Shown here: positions 54,336 to 64,000 of the stretch, one piece after another
Layout: every line of letters begins with the position of its first letter
Numbering within the stretch: the stretch's first letter is position 1
Source of the DNA: CAZJHD01 sp964545855
GTDB taxonomy: Bacteria; Planctomycetota; UBA1135; JACQFD01
DNA length: 64,000 bases
Assembly (NCBI GenBank): GCA_964545855.1
Contig: CAZJHD010000013.1
Span: forward strand, 40,793 to 104,792
Direction of reading: 5' to 3'
Notes under the pieces: generated by a model
Seen by the model: only the letters and a program-made list of their open reading frames with translations
Told to the model about the DNA's origin: nothing
Database searches by the model: none
Made by a program: the position numbers and the translations under genes

Positions 54336-57300
54336 ACGACGACGACGGAGCCCGAGGGCGGTGGCGCGGGCGTCGAGGAGATCTTCACCTTCTCCTTCGT
54401 CGTCGCGAGCCCCGTCACGCGCACCGTGTGCATTCCCGTGCGCCCGACCGGCACGCCGGTCCACTGCAGGCCGCCCGTCTCGAAGGGGCTCTCGAAAGCC
54501 GCCGTCGCGACGGGGTCTCCGTCGGGGTCGAGCAGCGCGAGCGCGAGCGGGCCCGTGATCGTCTTCAGCGGACTCGCCGTGAAGGAGAACGAGCCGCCGG
54601 CCACGAGCGCCACGGGGAACTCCGCCGGCAGTCCGTTCTTCTTCGGACCGATCGTCTTCTTCGCGACGGGCTTCGCTTTCGCCGGGACCTTTCGCGACGT
54701 CTCGATCGTCCACGCGCCGCGCGTCGGGAGCTCCCCCTCGATCCGGAGGCGATAGAGACCGTCGGCCGGCAGCTTCAGCGTGCGCTTCGACGCCTTCGTC
54801 GAGTGCGCGTGCTTCCAGCTCTTCAGCATCGTGCCGCCGGCGTCGAACACGGAGACGACGGGACGCAGGTCGTCGGCGAGGTCGGCGGACGCGACGGCGA
54901 AGGTCACGGACTCCAGGGCGAGCCCCTCGAAGGACCCGTCGTCGATCTCGCCGCCGAACAGGATCGAGCCCTCGAGCCGGTCTCCCGGCACGAAGGGCAC
55001 GAGCGAGTCCTCCTGCACCGTGAGGAGCACGGGGAGGTCGACGAAGCTCGTCGGCTCGAGCGTGTTCCGCAGCCGCACGGTCGCCTCGTGGGCGCCCGTC
55101 GCGAGACCCACCGGATCGAAGGCGAGCTGCACGTTCGTGCCGACGGCGCCCTGGAGCAGCGCGCCCTGGGCGGGCGACGCCTGGAGCCAGGGCGCGTCCT
55201 CCACCTCGAAGGCTTCCCAGAGGAGGAGCGAGGTGGGGCTGCCGCAGTTCGTGACGGTCCGCGTCGCCGATTCCGGCGCCGGCTCTCCGACGAACCAGTC
55301 GGCGCGCACGAGCGCGTTCGAATCGACGCAGAGGATCGGCACCGGCCCGGCGTCGAAGCGCGCCACCCAGGCGTCGCGGCCGGAGAGGACGCCGTCGATC
55401 GCGCCCGGCGTGTCGGGGAAGTTCGTCGAGTCCGTCGATCCCGCGAGGAAGACGTCGTTCGCGCCGCGCAGCGCGAGACCGAAGGACTGCTCGAAGCCGA
55501 TGCCTCCGAAGAGCGTCGACGAGAGGACGACCTGGCCCGTCGACGAGAGCTTCGTGAGGAAGGCGTCGGTCTTGCCGCCGTGCTTGGATTGGAAGGCGCC
55601 GGCCGTCACGGGGAAGTTCTTCGAGCTCGTGTGGCCCGCGACGTAGGGCGCGCCCGCCGCATCGAGGGCGAGCGAGATCGCGACGTCGTTGCCGGAGCCG
55701 CCGAGGAGGGTCGACCAGCCGAGCGTCGCGCCGTTCGCCGACAGCCGCATCACGAAGGCGTCGCCGGTGCCGTTGTATCCCGTGTCGAAGGCGCCGGCCG
55801 TCGTCGGGAACGGGAAGGAACCGAAGGACTCCGTGTAGCCGCACACGAAGGCGTTCCCGGTGGCGTCGGCCGCGATGCCGTAGCCGAAGTCGGCGCCCCC
55901 GCCGCCGGCGAGCGTCGCGTAGACGATCGAGGCGTTCCCGGCCTTCGACGGATCGAAGCGCGCCACGAAGACGTCGCCGTTCCCGAAGTAGAGATTGCTG
56001 AAGGAGCCGATCGTGATCGGGAAGAGCTCCCGGGCGACGCCCGTGACGAGGATCGTGCCGCTCGGGCCGATCGCGATGCCGGCGGCGGCGTCGGCGCCGG
56101 GCCCGCCGAGGAAGCTCGACCAGAGGAGAGCCGCGCCCGTCGGGCTCACCTTCGTCACGAAGGCGTCGCCGAGCTGGTTCTTCGTCGTGCCGCCGTAGGC
56201 CGTCTGGAAGGCTCCCGCCGTCGTCGGGAAGTCGAAGGAACGCGTCCAGCCCGCCACGTGCGCCGCGCCCGCGCCGTCGACGGCGACCCGCAGCGCGATG
56301 TCCTCGCCGGTGCCGCCGAGGAGCGTCGAGTAGACGAGGCCGCTCCCCGCCGCGTTCAGCTTCGCGCAGAAGCCGTCTCCCACCTCGACGCCGAACTTCC
56401 AGAGCGTCTGGAACGCGCCCGTGGTGACCGGGAAGTTCGGCGACAGCGTCGAGCCGACGACGGTCGCGTTCCCCGCGCCGTCGACGGCGACGGACACGCC
56501 CTGGTCTCCGCCGGATCCGCCGAGGTAGGTGGAGTAGACGAGCGCGGTGCCCGTGGGATTCAGCTTCGCCACGAACGCGTCGAGGCTCCCCTTGGCCGTC
56601 GTCTGGAAGGCGCCCGGAGTCGCGCCGATCGAGGGCGAGACGGTCCAGCCCGTCACGTAGGCGGAGCCCGCCGCGTCGACGGCCACGCCGAGCGCCACGT
56701 CCGAGAGGCTGCCGTGGAGGAGCGTCGCGTAGACGAGCCCGGGATCGATCACGAGGCGACGCGACGGGTCGCGGTGGGGCACGTCGAAGCCGAAGCGATC
56801 GCCGCCGAGGAGGCGGAAGCGCGCCTCGACGGAGCGTCGCGCGCCCGCGCCGTCGATCTCGAAGGTGGCGGGCGCCGGCTGGCGCAGCGTGCCGAGCGGC
56901 GTGCGCGCCACGAGCGACCCGTCGGCCTCGACGGAGAGCGTCTCCGCTCCCCGCAACGTCATCACGACGCTCTCGACGGATGCGCCGGGCGCCAGCACGA
57001 GGTCGTACTTCAGGCCGGCCCCCTCGGGGCGGAGATCGAGGTCCACTCCCGGCCGCGCGCCCGAAAGACGCACGCCCTCGAAGCCGCGCGCGTCGCGGAC
57101 CCAGGCGCCCTCGTCGCGGCCCAGGAGGAAGTGGCTGCGGCCCGGGAGCTCCCCGAGGCCGATCGCCGTCGCTCCCGGCGCCGCATCCTCGAAACGGAGA
57201 TCGAGGACGACGCCGCGGAGGCGCGCCTCGGCGGAGGGCCCCGGATGCAGCCGTCCCTCGGAGAGCTCGGCGCCGGATGGCTCCTCGATCTCGGCCCAGC

Positions 57301-57535
57301 GCAGGCGAAGGCCGTCGGGGTGAACCTCCGCGCGCATCGCGCCTCGATGCGCCGCGAAGAGCACGGAGGGCTCCCACTGGCCCGCGTTCTCGACGAAGGC
57401 GAGCGGGAGGGGCGCGAGAGAGTCCCAGGACGAGCCCCCGGCCGGCGGCCCCGACTGCGTCGCGGCACCGGCCGGCAGCAGGAGGAGGAGCGCGAGCAGC
57501 GACGACGAGCGGGCGAAGAGTCGGAGCGTTGCCAT
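54329..57535 (-). CDS. Secreted SBBP-repeat beta-propeller protein
   Basis: 1068 residues from ATG 57535 (MATLRLFARSSSLLALLLLLPAGA signal peptide). After a beta-rich N-terminal domain starting FVENAGQWEPSVLFAAHRG, nine or so SBBP repeats of about 50-65 residues follow (pattern: DAFVAKLNPTGTALVYSTYLGG, G..AVD.AG.A.V.G.T.S..FP.T.GAFQ). Then an Ig-like domain with CGSPTSLLLWEAFEV, and a PPC-like C-terminal region (RLRIEGELPTRGAWTIETSR). The SBBP family is common in planctomycete and acidobacterial exoproteins. No catalytic site. The tail overlaps a 23-bp tandem repeat. Confidence 0.92.
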   Translation of the reverse strand: MATLRLFARSSSLLALLLLLPAGAATQSGPPAGGSSWDSLAPLPLAFVENAGQWEPSVLFAAHRGAMRAEVHPDGLRLRWAEIEEPSGAELSEGRLHPGPSAEARLRGVVLDLRFEDAAPGATAIGLGELPGRSHFLLGRDEGAWVRDARGFEGVRLSGARPGVDLDLRPEGAGLKYDLVLAPGASVESVVMTLRGAETLSVEADGSLVARTPLGTLRQPAPATFEIDGAGARRSVEARFRLLGGDRFGFDVPHRDPSRRLVIDPGLVYATLLHGSLSDVALGVAVDAAGSAYVTGWTVSPSIGATPGAFQTTAKGSLDAFVAKLNPTGTALVYSTYLGGSGGDQGVSVAVDGAGNATVVGSTLSPNFPVTTGAFQTLWKFGVEVGDGFCAKLNAAGSGLVYSTLLGGTGEDIALRVAVDGAGAAHVAGWTRSFDFPTTAGAFQTAYGGTTKNQLGDAFVTKVSPTGAALLWSSFLGGPGADAAAGIAIGPSGTILVTGVARELFPITIGSFSNLYFGNGDVFVARFDPSKAGNASIVYATLAGGGGADFGYGIAADATGNAFVCGYTESFGSFPFPTTAGAFDTGYNGTGDAFVMRLSANGATLGWSTLLGGSGNDVAISLALDAAGAPYVAGHTSSKNFPVTAGAFQSKHGGKTDAFLTKLSSTGQVVLSSTLFGGIGFEQSFGLALRGANDVFLAGSTDSTNFPDTPGAIDGVLSGRDAWVARFDAGPVPILCVDSNALVRADWFVGEPAPESATRTVTNCGSPTSLLLWEAFEVEDAPWLQASPAQGALLQGAVGTNVQLAFDPVGLATGAHEATVRLRNTLEPTSFVDLPVLLTVQEDSLVPFVPGDRLEGSILFGGEIDDGSFEGLALESVTFAVASADLADDLRPVVSVFDAGGTMLKSWKHAHSTKASKRTLKLPADGLYRLRIEGELPTRGAWTIETSRKVPAKAKPVAKKTIGPKKNGLPAEFPVALVAGGSFSFTASPLKTITGPLALALLDPDGDPVATAAFESPFETGGLQWTGVPVGRTGMHTVRVTGLATTKEKVKISSTPAPPPSGSVVVVP

Positions 57536-57713
57536 GGAGGAGGGGCGCGGGAAAGGCGGTCGGGCGCCCGTCCGTTCCACGAATCCTACGGCCGGAGCCG
57601 GCGCGGCGTACCGCGGGGGCGCCCGCGCGGTCTCGATCGCGCCATCGGGCCCTGCCGGTCTCCGGGACGTGCACCGGATCGGGGCCCTTCTCGGGACCCG
57701 AGCCGCCGATCGG

Positions 57714-58901
57714 TCAGCGCGCGGGCGGCGCCGGCGCCGGCGCCGGCGCGCGGCGCATCGCGCCCTTCAGCTCGGGCGACGACTCGAGGACGAGAGGGAG
57801 GCGCGCCACGAGGTCGGGTCCGCGCTCGCCGGAGAGGCCGAGGATCTCGAAGGCCGGATGGTCCGTGAAGCGCACGCGCTGCTGAGGGATCCCGATGCCG
57901 AGGCTGCGGCAGACGTCGTCGGCGAGGGCCGTCGCGGCGACCGACTTCGTCGAGGTCTCCGTCAGGCGATGGTGGTTCGCGATGGCCTCCGCGAGCGACC
58001 CCGAGAGGTGCCACGCTTTCGCGACGCGCTCGCCGACGGCCGTGTGGCTCTCCTCGAGGATCTTCCAGACGAGGCAGGCCGGCGCGCGCGAGCCGACGCG
58101 GCGCTCCTCGTCGCTCAGGATCCCGAGCAGCACGATCTTCCCGATGTCGTGGAGCAGACCGGCGAGGAACGTCTCCTCCACGTCGAGGTGCGTCGCCTTC
58201 GCGATCTCGCGCGCGATGACGCCCGTCGCCAGCGAATGGGTCCAGAGCTGCTTGCCGCGCTCGGCGTCGCTCTTCCGGAAGACCGTGAGGTGCATCGAGA
58301 CGCCGAGCATGAGGCTGCGCACGCGCTGCAGGCCCACGTGGACGATCGCGCGGTTGAGGTCGCGGATCGGCATGGCGGGCATGAAGGCGGCCGAGTTCAC
58401 GAGGGAGATCACCTCCTTCGCGACGACGGCGTCGAGGCGCACGCACTTCGAGATCTCGTCGATCGAGGCGCTCGGCTTGTTCGTGATCTCCAGCACGCGG
58501 AGGTGCGTCGCCGGGAGCACGGGCGCGCCGTAGTCGCCCTTCTCGAAGCGCGCGTTCACCCGCCGGACGATCTCGCGCTCCGCCGGAGTCGCCACTTCGA
58601 TGGCGCGATCCGCGAGCTGCGCCATGAGCGTCACTTCGTCGGGGCCGTCGTCGGCGGCGGCCATCGGCGCCGGCGCCGCGGGCTCGGCGGAAGGAAGCGC
58701 CGCCGCGGGCTCCGGAAGGGCTGCGATCGCAGGCGCGGGCGCGGGTGCCTGCGCGACCGCCGCCACGGCCGGCCGCGCCGCCGGTCTCGCGGGGGCCGCA
58801 GCCGACGGCGGCTCCCCAGCGCGCGCCACGGGCGCGGGCCGTCGGGTCAGCGGTCGGTAGGTCCCCGACCAGAGGGACCTGAGCCATCGAAGGAATCCCA
58901 A
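57714..58901 (-). CDS. HDOD-domain signalling protein
   Basis: 395 residues from a TTG start (58901) with AGAGG upstream; the first internal ATG would remove most of the N-terminal linker. Residues 1-80 are Ala/Pro-rich. The HDOD domain spans about 105-310: LPATHLRVLEITNKPSASIDEISKCVRLDAVVAKEVISLVNSAAF, AIVHVGLQRVRSLMLGVSMH, LWTHSLATGVIAREIAK and GLLHDIGKIVLL, with HD and HH (NHHRL) residues kept. HDOD proteins act in signalling and stress or motility control. The extreme C-terminus (APAPAPAPPAR) is encoded by a GGC/GCC-rich simple repeat. Confidence 0.9.
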   Translation of the reverse strand: MGFLRWLRSLWSGTYRPLTRRPAPVARAGEPPSAAAPARPAARPAVAAVAQAPAPAPAIAALPEPAAALPSAEPAAPAPMAAADDGPDEVTLMAQLADRAIEVATPAEREIVRRVNARFEKGDYGAPVLPATHLRVLEITNKPSASIDEISKCVRLDAVVAKEVISLVNSAAFMPAMPIRDLNRAIVHVGLQRVRSLMLGVSMHLTVFRKSDAERGKQLWTHSLATGVIAREIAKATHLDVEETFLAGLLHDIGKIVLLGILSDEERRVGSRAPACLVWKILEESHTAVGERVAKAWHLSGSLAEAIANHHRLTETSTKSVAATALADDVCRSLGIGIPQQRVRFTDHPAFEILGLSGERGPDLVARLPLVLESSPELKGAMRRAPAPAPAPPAR

Positions 58902-59039
58902 GCGCAGCCTCTTCTTGGCGGGGCCGGGAGACCCGCCGCCAGGGGGGTCTATCGGCTTCGCGAGGCGCGCGGCCTGAGTCGCGTGCGTCGTCCCGAGCGC
59001 GTCCGCGGTGGCGTGCGGCGGCGGCCCGCTCCGATCCCG

Positions 59040-60491
59040 TCAGCGGCCGCCCGTGTAGCCGATCGCGTTCATGTGCTCGAGGCCCGCTTCGCTCGGGGTC
59101 ATCATCTGGAAGGTCCGCTTCCAGCGCGGCGCCCGCTGCAACGTCTCGGCGAGTCTCGCTCGAAAGGCTTCGACGACCTCCGGCCGCTCGCGCGCGAGGT
59201 CGCGCAGCTCGGCCGGGTCCGCCACGAGGTCGAAGAGCTGCGCCTCCTCGCTCGACTCGCGGAAGATCGCCTTGTAGCGGCCGTCGATCAGGGCGCGCTG
59301 CGAGCGGGGCTTTCGGTCGCGTCGCGGCTCGTCCTCGATCGCCGACATCACGTGACGATCGGCGGCTCCATCGCGGGCGAGACGCACGAGGTCGGCGCCC
59401 TGATCCTGCGCCGGCGGCGTCTCGCCCCAGAGGAAGCGCAGCGTGGGCAGCACGTCGAGCGTGCTCGCGACGTGCGGCACGCGGCCGCGCGGAGCGTCGG
59501 CGCCCGGCAGCCGCAGCAGGAGCGCCGCGCGCGTGAGCTCGTCGTGCAGGTTCTGCCCGTGCTCGAAGCTGCCGTGGTCGTGGAACTCCTCGCCGTGATC
59601 GACCGTCACGATCACGACGGCCTCCCCCGGCAGCCCGAGCATCGCGAAGGCTTCGCGGAGGTGCTCGTCGAGCGCGCGGATCTCGCTGTCGTAGGCCGCG
59701 AGCATCGTGTCCCAGGGATTCGCCGCCAACTCCGGCGGCATCGGCTCCTTCTCGTAGCCGAGGAGCTCCGGGAGGAACTCCTTCGCGTCCTCCCCGAGAT
59801 CGACGCCGGAGGCGATCTTCGCGCGGAAGCGCGCGAAGGCGCTCTTCGACGCGGCGTCGGGGGCCTCGAGCCCCGCCGGGTCGTACCAGGGCGCGCGCGG
59901 GTGGTAGACGTGGTGCGGGTCGAAGTAGTGCAGGTAGAGGAAGAACGGCTCCGGCTGCGCGATCTCGTCCTTCCATTCCTCCAGCACCGCGTTCACGTCG
60001 GCCGCGTCCTTGTCGTCGAGGCCGCGCCACCGGTCGAAGCCGCGCTCGAAGCCGAGCTCCTCGTCCACGAGGATGTTCGCGGAGATGCCGAAGGTCCGGT
60101 AGCCGTGGCGGCGCGCGACCGTCGGCAGCGTCTCCAGCTCCCAGGGGATCCGGTTCACGGGCCTCTTCTCGCGCTCCTCGGGCGGCTTCTCCCATTCGAA
60201 GCCGTCGATCACGCCGTGCTGGAATCCGTGCGTCGAGGTCATGAGCGACGCCGTGGAGGGCACGGTCCAGGGCGCTCCGGTCCAGGCGTTCTCGAAGACG
60301 AGGCTCTGCTGCGCGAGCTCGCCGAGGAAGGGCGCGTTGTTCCGCGCGCAGCCGTACATCGGGAGCCGATCGGCGCGCAGCGTGTCGATCACGACGACGA
60401 CGACGTTCGGCTTCGGCCGCGAGCGGCTGCAGGCGGCGCCGGCGAGGGCGCCCGCCGCGAGGAGGAGCACGACGGGGACGCGGGTCTGCAT
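59040..60491 (-). CDS. Sulfatase-like lipoprotein
   Basis: 483 residues from ATG 60491. Lipobox LAGAAC gives an anchored exported enzyme. Alkaline-phosphatase-superfamily motifs: VVVVIDTLRADRLPMYGC with Asp36, then APWTVPSTASLMTS, and VDHGEEFHDHGSFEHG. The nucleophile position is Thr76 (T-V-P-S-T), not the Cys/Ser that FGE modifies, so it is not a standard sulfatase. Related in type to the gene at 29473. The C-terminus has LFDLVADPAELRDLA, the usual sulfatase tail. It lies 44 bp downstream of dnaE2 on the same strand. Substrate unknown. Confidence 0.88.
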   Translation of the reverse strand: MQTRVPVVLLLAAGALAGAACSRSRPKPNVVVVVIDTLRADRLPMYGCARNNAPFLGELAQQSLVFENAWTGAPWTVPSTASLMTSTHGFQHGVIDGFEWEKPPEEREKRPVNRIPWELETLPTVARRHGYRTFGISANILVDEELGFERGFDRWRGLDDKDAADVNAVLEEWKDEIAQPEPFFLYLHYFDPHHVYHPRAPWYDPAGLEAPDAASKSAFARFRAKIASGVDLGEDAKEFLPELLGYEKEPMPPELAANPWDTMLAAYDSEIRALDEHLREAFAMLGLPGEAVVIVTVDHGEEFHDHGSFEHGQNLHDELTRAALLLRLPGADAPRGRVPHVASTLDVLPTLRFLWGETPPAQDQGADLVRLARDGAADRHVMSAIEDEPRRDRKPRSQRALIDGRYKAIFRESSEEAQLFDLVADPAELRDLARERPEVVEAFRARLAETLQRAPRWKRTFQMMTPSEAGLEHMNAIGYTGGR

Positions 60492-60535
60492 GGGGCGCCC
60501 AGTATCGGGGCCGGGCCTCGATCCGGCACGGTCCC

Positions 60536-63907
<3,372 letters not shown>

Positions 63908-63910
63908 GGA

Positions 63911-63930
63911 TACTGGCTCGATCCACAGTA
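63911..63930 (-). promoter_or_regulatory. LexA/SOS-like operator
   Basis: TACTG, ten bases, then CAGTA: exactly the arm sequence and spacing of the E. coli-type LexA box. It begins 3 bp upstream of the dnaE2 ATG. One more complementary base pair or two on each side extends the palindrome (GGATACTG / CAGTATCC). On the coding strand GATACT could be part of a -10 element, implying a very short leader. DnaE2 is classically LexA-controlled. Confidence 0.7.
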
Positions 63931-63945
63931 TCCCGACCCTGAGAA

Positions 63946-63971
63946 CCCGGGAATGGGGTCAGACCCCTTTC
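63946..63971. repeat. Tip of a MITE-like element at window edge
   Basis: CCCGGGAATGGGGTCAG, followed by ACCCCTTTC, repeats the terminus of the element at 38553-38749. The first 17 bases are identical to its left end, and the GGGGTCAGACCCC core is palindromic. The rest of the element, if any, lies beyond the window or has diverged. Confidence 0.65.
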
Positions 63972-64000
63972 TCTCTCCTCTCCCTCGCGCGCCGCGTGCG

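Overview
The window is about 64 kb of very GC-rich bacterial chromosome with dense genes and strong G/C bias at third codon positions. No rRNA, tRNA or CRISPR array was seen. The gene content points to a Planctomycetota bacterium or a close relative. The signs are a Ser/Thr kinase with a DWG motif fused to a formylglycine-enzyme-like domain and followed by an ECF sigma factor, a giant secreted beta-helix protein, paired lamin-tail-domain proteins, SBBP, FG-GAP and ASPIC/UnbV proteins, and sulfatase-like lipoproteins. This assignment is inference from gene content; no marker gene is present.

Layout. 1-5.6 kb: an edge-truncated lipoprotein, two tandem secreted lamin-tail paralogues and a small secreted protein. 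5.7-16.1 kb: one gene for a 3461-residue secreted beta-helix protein containing a perfect 509-bp internal duplication. 16.3-21.2 kb: kinase, ECF sigma factor and PqqB-like lipoprotein in a row. 21.3-27 kb: a secreted unknown, an esterase, a 2Fe-2S ferredoxin, an aldo-keto reductase, a CNNM/CorC-type membrane protein and SurE. 27-34.5 kb: an ECF sigma factor translationally coupled to a membrane protein, divergent from a sulfatase-like protein, an esterase and a carboxypeptidase-regulatory-like repeat protein. 34.5-37.6 kb: a tldD-tldE pair flanked by inverted palindromic elements. 37.8-41.4 kb: three small genes, a MITE-like element with an inverted partial copy, and a cation:proton antiporter. 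41.4-46.1 kb: an IS481-type remnant and a three-gene overlapping operon (DprE2-like SDR, DprE1-like FAD oxidase, beta-helix protein). 46.2-50.4 kb: an ASPIC/UnbV lipoprotein, then a B12-type radical SAM enzyme with a C-terminal PqqD-like domain, coupled to a 62-residue peptide gene. 50.5-52.3 kb: an overlapping AAA ATPase/DUF4276-like pair whose base composition is visibly less GC-rich. 52.4-63.9 kb: FG-GAP and SBBP secreted proteins, an HDOD protein, a sulfatase-like lipoprotein and the error-prone polymerase DnaE2/ImuC.

Most notable points: (i) the radical SAM/PqqD-like enzyme with a 4-nt-overlapping small peptide is a candidate RiPP system; (ii) the AAA + Toprim-like pair is a candidate defence module in an atypical-composition patch; (iii) dnaE2 carries a 159-bp element with perfect 18-bp terminal inverted repeats inserted in frame (53 codons), and a sequence with exact LexA-box arms (TACTG-N10-CAGTA) lies just before its start codon; (iv) at least three families of small palindromic repeats decorate the region. 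Many other genes encode secreted repeat proteins typical of planctomycete surface and exoproteomes.
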